Below, in pieces: positions 53,642 through 63,959 of a DNA stretch of 64,000 bases. The position numbers and the translations under genes were made by a program. The stretch is from Spiroplasma ixodetis Y32 (GTDB taxonomy: Bacteria; Bacillota_I; Bacilli_A; Mycoplasmatales; VBWQ01): assembly GCF_030316605.1 (NCBI RefSeq), contig NZ_CP127039.1:186001-250000 (forward strand), read 5' to 3'. Within the stretch, counting starts at the first letter, position 1, and the number at the start of each line of letters is the position of its first letter. The notes under the pieces are model-generated. The model did no database searches, was not told the origin of the DNA, and was given only the letters and a program-made list of their open reading frames with translations.

Positions 53642-54581
53642 GGCTTTTCTCCTTTTATGTACTATTTTAAATTTTATCGCATAAATGCTGAGAAAAGCCT
53701 ATCTACGGACTTCTCCCCACATTTTTAAATGAAACATAGCATTACAGTTTCAAAAGTAGGTATCTTGTTGAATTTATATGCAGCTTCTTTGGCATATAAA
53801 TGAACATGATGTTTTGCAACTTTGATATGTGTTTTAAATGTTCTTCGTATATGTTTTCATACTGATTCAATTTGATTGGTATTTACGCCAATTTTTGGAA
53901 CATAACCATCTTGATGGTTAACTGTTTTGTGATTAGGGAAAAGTGATTTGAAATCACGATATCCTTTTCAAGAATCAGTATGTACATCACACTTTGAAGA
54001 AATATGGTTTCTTGCAAACTGCAAAAGATTTTTACTTTTTGCGTTTTTGATTACTTTCACAATTAAATTATTGGTTGTTTTTTCATAAATCTCAACAATT
54101 AATGTTTTATTTATCAAAGATCTTCCTTGTTTTTTAAAACCCATATGTGAAAGATACATTTCATCCATTTGCACTATGCCCTCAACAATAAATTGATGTT
54201 CTTGTTTGGCAATACGATTTCTGATTTCATGACCCATTCTTCAAGCAGTTTTCAAAGTCACACCCAATTCTTTTGTAACATCAGTTGATGTAATTCCATG
54301 TTTGGTGTTTATTCATCTAAAGATGAGATAAAATCAAAATCTCAAAGGTGTTTGTGACTTGTAAAAAATGGTGCCATGAAGAATACTAAATGTTTGATGA
54401 CATTTCAAACATCTTATTCTTCTTAAATTAGAAGTATTCAAACTTGTTCAAGAACACATGATACATTTGTTTTTCTTCAAACTTGCTATATATTTTAAAC
54501 AATCCTGTTCTGTTTGAAAAGCATTGTTGAACTCATTCAATTTCATTGTTTCCTCCACAAGTACATGTGGGGAGAAGTCCG
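53642..54581 (-). mobile_element. IS1595/ISXO2-like insertion sequence, copy 8
   Basis: 940 bp, flanked by the exact duplication ATATTTAA (53634-53641 and 54582-54589). Confidence 0.93.
53725..54546 (-). CDS. IS1595-family transposase, copy 8
   Basis: 273 aa, open. Differences: DVTKELG, IVEIYEK and YVPKIGV. Catalytic residues kept. Confidence 0.9.
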
Positions 54582-54609
54582 ATATTTAAATTTAAAAAAG
54601 GAGAAAAAT

Positions 54610-55043
54610 ATGAATCAAGAAAATATAAAAAAAAATAAATCAATTAGATAGAGAAATTAGAGAAGATGAAGATGAAATACGTAATCTTGAAAGACAATTA
54701 CAAGAAATTGATAGACAGATATCAATTATGGAAAGTAATTTAAGATTTTTAGAAAATGAAAAAATGGAAATAGAAAATGATTTTGTTTCCACAAAAAATT
54801 CAAAATTATTAAGTGTTAGTGCTACTGATTCTCTTCAATATGGAAGAGAATTAAAGTCATTAGGAGCATTAATGGGACATAAAAATCGACAAATAAATAA
54901 AGAAATAAATGAACTAACCAAAGGTAAACAAAAAAAAGAATTCTCTTGAAAGACAAATAAATGATATGAAACAAAGATTAATAATAATATATCTAGAAGA
55001 AGTCAATTTTGCTAAAAATATAAATAAAATAAACCTATATTAA
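54610..55043 (+). pseudogene. Plectrovirus coiled-coil protein, frameshifted at poly-A tracts
   Basis: After an AAAGGAG site the product starts MNQENIKK and shifts in an A-run (about 54627) into NQLDREIREDEDEIRNLERQ, a coiled coil. Near 54930 a second A-run shifts the tail to ERQINDMKQRLIIIYLEE, ending TAA 55041-55043. Confidence 0.5.
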
Positions 55044-55051
55044 TGGTCGGT

Positions 55052-55130
55052 GCCAACCAGAACCTTGGTTGGTTGGCCGTGGGGTTTACCCCACTGGGGT
55101 GAGTTGCGAAGCAACGAGGGGCAAAGCCCC
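55052..55130 (+). repeat. Cluster of four GC-rich hairpins, probable plectrovirus origin
   Basis: In a genome of about 25% G+C, four hairpins stand side by side: GCCAACCA...TGGTTGGC (55052-55076), GTGGGG-TTTA-CCCCAC (55079-55094), GTTGC-GAA-GCAAC (55103-55115) and GGGGC-AAA-GCCCC (55118-55130). They lie in the non-coding end of the prophage, where filamentous ssDNA phages keep replication origins and packaging signals. Confidence 0.65.
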
Positions 55131-55192
55131 TATTACTTGGTATAGAATAAAATTCTAATCTGTATAGAACAATATAGAAAGGAGGTGAGAAA

Positions 55193-57253
55193 ATGAGTAA
55201 ATTTTTTCATAGTAAACAAACATCTCCTGAGGATAAGAAAAATCCTAGTTTTACTTTTAAAGGAACTTTCAATAAATTAGGTGGCAAAATGTTTGGCAAA
55301 ATGCAAAACTTATCAAGAGCCATTGTTTTACCAATAGCTACATTACCAATAGCTGGCTTATTGTTAGGAATTGGTGGTGGAGTTGCTAGTGCTTTAAAGC
55401 AATTACCTAATCATGATAGTCTTGTTGCTATTATTAATATTTTTTCAATTATGCAATCAGCCGGAAACGTTGTTTTTGCTAATTTAGGATTGATTTTTGC
55501 TATTTCTATTGCTTTTGGTTTTGCAAAAGCTAGTAAAGGTGTAGCTGCTCTTTCTGGATTTATTGCTTTTATTGTTATGACTTCAGTTATTAGTGGCATG
55601 TTTTTTTGAAATCCTAAAACAGGAATGTTGGGATTTGATCCATGAGGTTTAGGTAAAGGTGCAAAGATTACTCCAGAAAGTGGTAAATCTTCTGGTTTAT
55701 TTTCTTCTGTCTTAGGATTATTTCCTACGTTTGATACTTCAGTTTTAGGTGGCATTATTGTTGGTTGATTAGTATCAATTGTTCATAATCATTCATACAA
55801 TATTCGTATGCCAAGAGTATTAGCTTTTTTTGGTGGTGAACGTTTTGTGCCAATTTTAGCTGTTTTTGTTGGAATAGGAATGGGATTAGCTTTTTTCTTT
55901 ATTTGACCAATGTTATTAATTGCTTTTAGAGAAATTGGTAATGGCTTAGCAGCTGGTATGAATACAGGTCAACTTACTGATGGACAGTTAACTGGTGATA
56001 ATTTTCATCCGACAGTTGGTGGAGCATTTATTGCAATGTTTTTTGGAATTACTGAACGTTTATTAATACCAACAGGATTGCATCACGTTCAATATGCACC
56101 TTTCTGATATACTGGAATTGGTGGAAATTGAATTAATGAATCTGGTGATCATTTTGTTGGAGCGTACAATATTTTCTTTGGACAATTTGCTTCTAATGCA
56201 GTAGGACACATGAATCAAACACCAGGAACAATGTTTATGAGTGGGCGATTTGCATATATGCAATATGGCTATCCATTTGCAGCGCTTGCTATGTGAATGT
56301 TAGCACGACCAGAAAATAAAAAAATGGTTGGCGGTATTTTAGGATCTGCTGCTCTAACTTCTTTCTTAACAGGAGTTACAGAACCATTATTGTTTTCATT
56401 CTTATTTGTAGCACCATTATGTTTTGTTTTCCATGCATTTATGGCAGGAATTAGTTTTATGATGGCGTATTTATTAAATATAGTTGTTGGTCAAGGTTTT
56501 GCTGCTGGATTTATTGACTTTTCTTTCTTTGGAATATTACCAAGTATTCTTGGTAAAGAAACAGGATTCTATTGAGTATTTGTTACTGGATTAATTATGG
56601 CACCTGCTTATTTCTTTGGGTTCTATTACATTATTAAGTGAAGAAATTACAAAACTTTAGGTCGTGAAGAAGGAGAATTAGCAACCAACTTAGCTTTACA
56701 AAGTGTTGAAAGTTCTTTAGATAAGTCTTCAAAAAAAGGTAGAACAAAAGTAGAAAATTTATTACTTGGACTTGGTGGAGCATTAAATATCATCGATGTT
56801 AACGCTAAAGATAAAGTATTAGTTGCAACTTTAAAAGATGCAAATATTTATTCAAAAGCTTTATTAAGATTAAGTGGAACTAAAAATATTAAAGTAATTG
56901 CCAATAAAGTTGAAATTACTTATCTTGATGGTGCAGAGTCTATTCATAAAACTTTACAAGCAGAAATGGCAAAGAAACAAACATTAACACCTGATACTAA
57001 TAAAGATAAAAATAATGATATGTTAGAAAATATCTTTAAAGGTCTTGGTGGACGAAGTAATGTTAAATTATTAGACAATTGTGCTACAAGATTGCGTGTT
57101 ACAGTTTTTGATGAAACTAAAGTTGATGATAATATTTTAAAATCAACTGGTGCAGTTGGTATCCTTAAAAAAGGTACAGCTATTCAGGTAATTTATGGGC
57201 CACAAGTAGGTAATATTAAAAATGATTTATTAAAAACTTGAATTCCAAAATAA
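55193..57253 (+). CDS. PTS glucose/N-acetylglucosamine-type EIICBB
   Basis: 686 aa. The EIIC channel (about residues 35-500) has roughly ten membrane helices and the substrate-site segments [14 protein letters not shown] and GVTEPLLF. Two EIIB-like domains follow. The first (about 525-590) lacks the phosphorylated Cys. The second has [10 protein letters not shown] with Cys about residue 630, the phosphorylation site. There is no EIIA in this chain. AAAGGAGGTGAG precedes the ATG. Substrate (glucose or GlcNAc) cannot be resolved. Terminator follows. Confidence 0.88.
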
Positions 57254-57271
57254 ACTATTACTAAAATATAA

Positions 57272-57306
57272 AAATGAACAACTTTTTGAGTTGTTCATTT
57301 TTTTAG
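57272..57306 (+). terminator. Terminator after the EIICBB gene
   Basis: AAATGAACAACT pairs with AGTTGTTCATTT around TTTTG, followed by a T-run. Confidence 0.85.
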
Positions 57307-57484
57307 TTTTAGTTACGGATAATGTTAAAATTATGATATAGGATGGAGGGAAAACTATGTTTTTTGATGAGGATGAAGAAAAGTTAGAAGAAGCTAGATA
57401 TGAAGAAATACAAACAAATATACAAAATTTAACATTAACAATTGATGTTAATATTTTTGTTAAAGATTTATTTAAATATATTAA

Positions 57485-58425
57485 GGCTTTTCTCCCTTTA
57501 TGTACTATTTTTAAATTTTATCACATAAATGCTGAGAAAAGCCTATCTACGGACTTCTCCCCACATTTTTAAATGAAACATAGCATTACAGTTTCAAAAG
57601 TAGGTATCTTGTTGAATTTATATGCAGCTTCTTTGGCATATAAATGAACATGATGTTTTGCAACTTTGATATGTGTTTTAAATGTTCTTCGTATATGTTT
57701 TCATACTGATTCAATTTGATTGGTATTTACGTCAATTTTTGAAACATAACCATCTTGATGGTTAACTGTTTTGTGATTAGGGAAAAGTGATTTGAAATCA
57801 CGATATCCTTTTCAAGAATCAGTATGTACATCACACTTTGAAGAAATATGGTTTCTTGCAAACTGCAAAAGATTTTTACTTTTTGCGTTTTTGATTACTT
57901 TCACAATTAAATTATTGGTTGTTTTTTCATAAATCCCAACAATTAATGTTTTATTTATCAAAGATCTTCCTTGTTTTTTAAAACCCATATGTGAAAGATA
58001 CATTTCATCCATTTGCACTATGCCATCAACAATAAATTGATGTTCTTGTTTGGCAATACGATTTCTGATTTCATGACCCATTCTTCAAGCAGTTTTCAAA
58101 GTCACACCCAATTCTTTTGCAACATCAGTTGATGTAATTCCATGTTTGGTGTTTATTCATCTAAAGATGAGATAAAATCAAAATCTCAAAGGTGTTTGTG
58201 ACTTGTAAAAAATGGTGCCATGAAGAATACTAAATGTTTGATGACATTTCAAACATCTTATTCTTCTTAAATTAGAAGTATTCAAACTTGTTCAAGAACA
58301 CATGATACATTTGTTTTTCTTCAAACTTGCTATATATTTTAAACAATCCTGTTCTGTTTGAAAAGCATTGTTGAACTCATTCAATTTCATTGTTTCCTCC
58401 ACAAGTACATGTGGGGAGAAGTCCG
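57485..58425 (-). mobile_element. IS1595/ISXO2-like insertion sequence, copy 9
   Basis: 941 bp, flanked by the exact duplication TATATTAA (57477-57484 and 58426-58433). Confidence 0.93.
57569..58390 (-). CDS. IS1595-family transposase, copy 9
   Basis: 273 aa, open. Differences: IVDGIVQM and KIDVNTN. Catalytic residues kept. Confidence 0.9.
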
Positions 58426-58461
58426 TATATTAAATTAAAATGTACATAAAAAATTAGAATT

Positions 58462-59022
58462 ATGGATATATTAGCATTGTTTTTATCAATATTTTCAATA
58501 ATTCTTTCAATATTATTAACTGTTATTGATAAAACTGATCAAAAAATTAGTTTTGAACTTCGAAAATTATTGTATGCGGTAAATATATTTAAAGATTTAA
58601 CAGTGGTAATGGTATTAGTAATTGCATTATTTATGATTATTTATGAGGTTAAATACTGAATTAAACAAAATAAGCAATTCAAATCTTTTTATGCAGCAAA
58701 TGCTGATTTTACACCAGAAGAAATTGTTTCGGAACTAATGGATCTTAATAATATTTTTAGTTTCAAGCATTGAAATGAAATTTCATTCCATATTAAATAT
58801 TATAAAAAATGTAAATCATTTAAACGACATGCAATTTTAATCGCTATTTTGGATTATTATCAATTGCCAATTAATAAATGAAATTTAATGTATTTAAATC
58901 AAACAATTAATTATTTAAATAAAAAACATTTTCGTCATATTCTTAGATTATGCATATTTAGTTGTTTAGCAATAATAATGATTATTTTAATGAGTACTTT
59001 CCCTTCAATATTTTTAAGATAA
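58462..59022 (+). CDS. Membrane protein, 186 aa, unrecognised
   Basis: Helices at the N-terminus (LALFLSIFSIILSILLTVI), the middle (LTVVMVLVIALFMIIYEV) and the C-terminus (ILRLCIFSCLAIIMIILM), with a central soluble domain (residues 70-150). No ribosome binding site of note. Followed 28 nt later by the AlkD-like gene. Confidence 0.6.
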
Positions 59023-59050
59023 AATATTTTATATAGATAGAAAGGTATAT

Positions 59051-59731
59051 ATGGAAAAATTTAATGAAGAAATAAAAATATTAACGACAATTTTTATTAA
59101 TAATGCTAATATCAATACTAAAATTAAACAAGAAAAATTTTTAATTAATAATTTTGAATTTTATGGAATTTTAACTAGTAAACGAAAACCATTAGTAAAA
59201 TTATTTTTAAATAAATGAAATAAAAATTTATCGTTAGTAAATAAAAAACAGTTATTTGAAACATTATATTTACAAAAAAATCGTGAATTTCAATATACAG
59301 CAATGGAATTTTTAAATCTTTGATGAAAGAAAAACTTAAGTTTTAATGACTTAGATTGGCTTTTATCGATAATTAAACATAATATTTGATGAGATACTAC
59401 TGATTATTTTGATAATATTATTGGTGTTCTTATATTTAGCAACAATAATATTAGTGTTAGAGATCAATATTTATTCAAGTTAATAAATGATAGTAATTTT
59501 TGAATTCAAAGAATAGCAATTCAATCACAATTAATGTTTAAAGAAAATACTGATTTTAATTTACTATTTGCATTAATTAAGCCATTGTTATTAACAACAA
59601 ATTTTTATCTAATACGTTCTATTGGTTGAGCATTGCGTAATGCCAAACGAGTTAATTCACAAAAAATTAATGATTTTATTAAAATTAACAATGTTAGTCA
59701 AAAAATAATTGTTGTTATTAATGAACATTAA
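59051..59731 (+). CDS. AlkD-like DNA alkylation repair protein
   Basis: 226 aa, all helical HEAT-like repeats. WWDTTDYFDNIIG, SNFWIQRIAIQSQLM, NTDFNLLFALI and FYLIRSIGWALRN match the AlkD family, monofunctional glycosylases that remove cationic alkylated purines. TGA is used for several of the conserved Trp. GAAAGGTA precedes the ATG. Confidence 0.82.
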
Positions 59732-59832
59732 AAATAAATGATGGTTTTATATTAATATTAAAAATAAAATTGCTTATAAATAATATTTATAATAATATTC
59801 TTAAAATAGTGGAATGGCAACACTTTTTAGGA

Positions 59833-60562
59833 CTATTTTTTGGTAGACATTTGTGCTTGGTATTTGATGGGGGTTAAGTAGTTTAGAGTGCAGTGAATTC
59901 TTATGTTGTTATATCAGTTGATGTAATCAAATAATTCTAATTTTAATTAGATTAATGATGTAAAATTTCTATCATTAATAAATTCTGTCTTAAAAGTTTT
60001 GAAAGTTGCTTCAGCAATAGCATTATCATAAGGACAGCCTTTTTTGCTTAAAGAACGATTAATATTGAATGCTAATAAAAGTTTATCAATCATTTTATTG
60101 TTAAATTCATTGCCGCGATCACTATCAAATATTTCAATATCTTTTAAACAGCGATTTGATTGCATAAATGCTTGATTTACTAATTATGCATCTTTTTTAA
60201 CTCCAACACACTATGTCCAATAATTTCGCGGTTAAATAGGTCAATTAATAAGCAAATATAGTTTCATTTACCATTAACTTGAACATAAGTTAAATCACTA
60301 ACAATAACTTCATTTTTAATTCTATTATTAAAGTTTCTATTAACAAAATTGGTTATTTGACTATCATTAACTTTATTATGATGATTTTTGAATGATAATT
60401 TAGTGTATTTTGATATTAAATTATGCTTATTCATAATTTCTTTAATTTTTCTGCGTGATAAATAAATTTCTTGGTTTGCTAGTATGACTTTTAACCTTCT
60501 TGTTCCATAAACTTCTTTATTTTCTTTAAAAGCACTAATAACAGCTTGTTCATAAATATTAT
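59833..60562 (-). pseudogene. IS3-family OrfB, decayed
   Basis: Residues MQSNRCLKDIEIFDSDRGNEF to NDRNFTSLI remain, but CAA has become TAA after SLI, HSD is now DSD, and indels disturb the region near 60185-60215. The N-terminal part continues beyond IS copy 10. Confidence 0.8.
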
Positions 60563-61503
60563 GGCTTTTCTCCCTTTATGTACTATTTTTAAATTTTATC
60601 ACATAAATGTTGAGAAAAGCCTATCTACGGACTTCTCCCCACATTTTTAAATGAAACATAGCATTACAGTTTCAAAAGTAGGTATCTTGTTGAATTTATA
60701 TGCAGCTTCTTTGGCATATAAATGAACATGATGTTTTGCAACTTTGATATGTGTTTTAAATGTTCTTCGTATATGTTTTCATATTGATTCAATTGGATTG
60801 CTATTTACGCCAATTTTTGAAACATAACCATCTTGATGGTTAACTGTTTTGTGATTAGGGAAAAGTGATTTGAAATCACGATATCCTTTTCAAGAATCAG
60901 TATGTACATCACACTTTGAAGAAATATGGTTTCTTGCAAACTGCAAAAGATTTTTACTTTTTGCGTTTTTGATTACTTTCACAATTAAATTATTGGTTGT
61001 TTTTTCATAAATCCCAACAATTAATGTTTTATTTATCAAAGATCTTCCTTGTTTTTTAAAACCCATATGTGAAAGATACATTTCATACATTTGCACTATG
61101 CCCTCAACAATAAATTGATGTTCTTGTTTGGCAATACGATTTCTGATTTCATGACCCATTCTTCAAGCAGTTTTCAAAGTCACACCCAATTCTTTTGCAA
61201 CATCAGTTGATGTAATTCCATGTTTGGTGTTTATTCATCTAAAGATGAGATAAAATCAAAATCTCAAAGGTGTTTGTGACTTGTAAAAAATGGTGCCATG
61301 AAGAATACTAAATGTTTGATGACATTTCAAACATCTTATTCTTCTTAAATTAGAAGTATTCAAACTTGTTCAAGAACACATGATACATTTGTTTTTCTTC
61401 AAACTTGCTATATATTTTAAACAATCCTGTTCTGTTTGAAAAGCATTGTTGAACTCATTCAATTTCATTGTTTCCTCCACAAGTACATGTGGGGAGAAGT
61501 CCG
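60563..61503 (-). mobile_element. IS1595/ISXO2-like insertion sequence, copy 10
   Basis: 941 bp. No matching duplication; compared with the complete IS3, about 27 bp of the target around the site are missing, so a deletion accompanied or followed insertion. Confidence 0.9.
60647..61468 (-). CDS. IS1595-family transposase, copy 10, catalytic Asp lost
   Basis: 273 aa, open, but the motif reads VQMYEMYLS: the first catalytic Asp is Tyr. NTNQIES has become NSNPIES near the catalytic Glu. It is expected to be inactive. Confidence 0.88.
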
Positions 61504-61588
61504 TTAAAATAATATGTTGATTTAGAGAGTTTTAAAAAACGACACATTGTGCGAATTTTATATTTAGATTTATTTTTAAAAATAATTT

Positions 61589-61864
61589 CTATTTTCTGCC
61601 TATTATTAGTGCTGCTTGCTTTAAAATATCATTTTCCATTCGTAACTGTTTTAATTCTTTATTTGCTTGAATTAATTGTTTTTTTAAATCAGAAAGATTA
61701 TCTTTAGTTTTAAAACTACCTGAATTAGTAAATTGCTTAATTCATTTATAAGTAACTGCTCTTGTAACATTATACTCTTTAACAAGGCAAGATATTGATT
61801 TACCACTTTGATATAAAGCTACTATTTGCTTTTTAAATTCGTCGGTATATGAGTTAATATTGGT
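61589..61864 (-). pseudogene. IS3-family OrfA, 5' end lost
   Basis: Reads TNINSYTDEFKKQIVALYQS to ALIIGRK without the ATG, which was lost at the junction to element B. Otherwise matches OrfA of the complete copy. Confidence 0.75.
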
Positions 61865-61953
61865 ATAATGGGAGCGTGGCGAAGATGTCGGTAACTAAAA
61901 AGTTTTAAAAATAGCTCCTTTCTTTTTTAAACCCTTAAATTAAAAATAAATGA

Positions 61954-61987
61954 CAAAAGACGAGAATAAAAATCTTGTCTTTTTTTT
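61954..61987 (+). terminator. Terminator in the element B leader
   Basis: AAAGACGAGA and TCTTGTCTTT with a T-run, as in element A at 27361. Confidence 0.7.
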
Positions 61988-62311
61988 GTAATTGTAAAAT
62001 TTTAAAATTTTTAATAAACCTCTTTAGCACTATTATCAACACGTGTTAAGGAATTAAAAAAGTGAACTACAACACAGTTGTTAAAAATAGTAGCTAGCAT
62101 GTGGACTTGCATGGATAAATAAAAAGTGGAGTGATACCTAATAAAATATACTAACCATTTAATGGTAATTCTTGGGGTGGGAGCGAATTGGAAACTAGTA
62201 TATATAGACCTGTTGTAGAGGGACCTATTGTATTAATTCTATTCTTTATTTAACCAACCTTGCCACTCCCCAGTGAGCAAGTGTTGGTTTTATTTTTTAT
62301 TTTTTTTGAAA
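61988..62311 (+). ncRNA. Candidate structured RNA or origin in the element B leader
   Basis: Counterpart of 27394-27696 with the same conserved blocks and the same closing hairpin, here CTTGCCACT-CCCC-AGTGAGCAAG inside AACCAAC/GTTGGTT. No open frame. Confidence 0.45.
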
Positions 62312-62381
62312 AAATTTTTGAGTCCAGAATTTCTGGAATTAATAAAACCAATAGTAGTATTATTAATAATCTAAAAATCAA

Positions 62382-62419
62382 AATATATGTTCTTTATGCT
62401 AGAAGCAACAGAACATATT
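62382..62419 (+). promoter_or_regulatory. Covarying hairpin upstream of the first element B gene
   Basis: TATATGTTCT and AGAACATATT pair around TGCT-AGA-AGCA. See the element A version at 27901 for the compensating changes. Confidence 0.65.
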
Positions 62420-62433
62420 AGGAAAGGATTATT

Positions 62434-62946
62434 ATGCAAATAGAATTTAAAAAAGAACAAATTATTAAAGATAAACCACAATCTATTCTTATTGATTATG
62501 GTGAATATAAATTACAATATCCAAAATGAATGGTTAAAAATAATAGTTTTATTGCTGATGATAAATATACATATTGAGTTTTTAATTTAGAAAATATTAA
62601 AAGAGAGTTAAGTGGTAATGAATTAATAAAATTATTAGAACCATATATTAAAGACCAAAAAATAACTGTTAATAAACCAATTGTTCCAAAAGAATATTAT
62701 CTTAATGATATAAAACTTGAAACATTAACATTTTATGAACAGCATAATAGTTGATTTATGGGTGAAATAATTGATAACAAAACTAAAATTACTAATCCTT
62801 GTTTTAAATATAACATTACGTGAGAAGAAAACAGAAAAGGTTTTAAAATAAATAATCCATATAAACATGATGATTTACCAATTAATTATATAGTTACTTC
62901 GTATAAGGAAATTTCAACTCATAATGAAAAAGTATTTTTAATATAA
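62434..62946 (+). CDS. Element B protein 1, 170 aa
   Basis: Homologue of the element A gene at 27950, same length, ATG start after GGAAAGGATT. Starts MQIEFKKEQIIKDKPQS. Most differences are conservative. Confidence 0.7.
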
Positions 62947-63416
62947 TGCAATATGAATTAATTATTGGAATTGACCCTGCTGGAATTGGTAGTAATGGAA
63001 TTGTTATTTATTCAAATGAAACTAATAATATTATCTTTAATGAAACATTTAAAACAAAAACTATTTTAGAAAGTAAAAAAATGTATAAAGAATATTTTGA
63101 ATTAATTAAAAAAAATGAGACTAAAAAAATATTAGTTATTGTAGAAAATTTCTTTTTAAATTCAAAACAATTATTAACTAATCCGCTAGCAACCCCTAAA
63201 ATTATTGGTGCTTTAATGATATTAGCAGAAGATGTTATGAACTGAGATTATTTAGAAAGCGAAGCAAAAAATAAAATTAAAATAGAAAATTATAAAGGAA
63301 ATATAAAATTAACAAAACATGAACAAGATGCATATAAGCATATTCAATATTATTTAAGGAATTATAAAAATGAAAGAGAAAGCAAATTATGTCAAATTAA
63401 CAGTAAAACTGAGTAA
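62946..63416 (+). CDS. RuvC-like resolvase of element B
   Basis: 156 aa. ELIIGIDPAGIGSNGIVIY, ILVIVENF and TKHEQDAYKHIQYYL. The strand that carries Glu in element A (VIVEDF) still has Glu; the Asp after it is Asn here. The C-terminus differs from A by frame because of an indel near 63370. Confidence 0.72.
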
Positions 63417-63663
63417 CACTATTGAAGCAAAAAATTATGAAAAAGGTGACAAAGAATTATATTATAGTGTTCGTGGTCAATGAAATGGATTAAACTATGT
63501 TACTTTAATTTTTAACAACCCAAAACTTTATAATCGATGTATTTTATTAAACAAAAATGATGAAATTTTAGTAACTGGTGAAATCTTTAATAATTGAAAT
63601 ATGAATATAAATCGTGCATTTTGTTCAATTAATGTTAAATGATTTAAAAAATGAAAAGAGTAA
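63370..63663 (+). CDS. Element B protein 3, 97 aa
   Basis: Homologue of the element A gene at 28890, same length, same overlap with the resolvase gene. Starts MKEKANYVKLTVKLSNTIEA. Confidence 0.6.
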
Positions 63664-63668
63664 AAAAA

Positions 63669-63767
63669 ATGATAGTATGAAAAATTTTATTAATAGTACT
63701 AATGTTAATAACAAGTATAACATTAATAATATTTTTAATTTATATAATTAAAGATTTAAAAAATTAA
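63669..63767 (+). CDS. Single-helix membrane peptide, 32 aa
   Basis: IVWKILLIVLMLITSITLI and then a short charged end. Replaces the zinc-ribbon gene of element A at this place. Starts 5 nt after the previous stop. Confidence 0.45.
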
Positions 63768-63830
63768 TATAAAGTTTTAAAACTATTAAATTCAATTGTA
63801 AAAGATATAAAAAAGAAAGGAGAATAAATA

Positions 63831-63959
63831 ATGAATAAAGAAAAATTACTTGAACATTTAAAAAATATATATTATGGATATAAATTAACAGATTATTCAA
63901 TTGATATTATTAAAATTTTAATTAATAAAATTGAAAATGGTGAATTTGATAATGAATAA
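63831..63959 (+). CDS. Small protein, 42 aa, first of a repeated pair
   Basis: AAAGGAG precedes the ATG. MNKEKLLEHLKNIYYGYK to IENGEFDNE. It overlaps a second gene that starts with nearly the same residues. Confidence 0.5.
   Translation: MNKEKLLEHLKNIYYGYKLTDYSIDIIKILINKIENGEFDNE

Larger units (their letters stand above)
48218..55150 (+). mobile_element. Decayed SpV1-like plectrovirus prophage
   Basis: Gene order and products fit Spiroplasma plectroviruses: a row of small membrane proteins, an adsorption-like protein, a Zot-like assembly ATPase and a coiled-coil protein, then a cluster of GC-rich hairpins. At least five genes carry frameshifts, an SpV1-ORF3-type IS and an IS1595 fragment replace the front part, and IS copy 8 splits the back. 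No replication gene was found. Outer limits are approximate. Confidence 0.7.
57357..58449 (+). pseudogene. Small acidic protein gene interrupted by IS copy 9
   Basis: GGATGGAGGG precedes the ATG. The product starts MFFDEDEEKLEEARYEEI. Without IS copy 9 and one duplication it would end KYIKLKCT at TAA 58447-58449 (47 aa). Function unknown. Confidence 0.5.
59810..61864 (-). mobile_element. Decayed IS3-family copy split by IS copy 10
   Basis: Right tip TGGAATGGCAACAC at 59810. The body matches the complete element at 19979 but has stops and indels. It is interrupted by IS copy 10 and is cut at the second codon of orfA (61864), where element B begins. Confidence 0.85.

Noticed and set aside
55411..55755. 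Minus-strand open frame of 114 codons inside the EIIC domain
   Set aside because: Antisense to a clearly conserved membrane domain; Pro-rich composition comes from Gly codons on the other strand.
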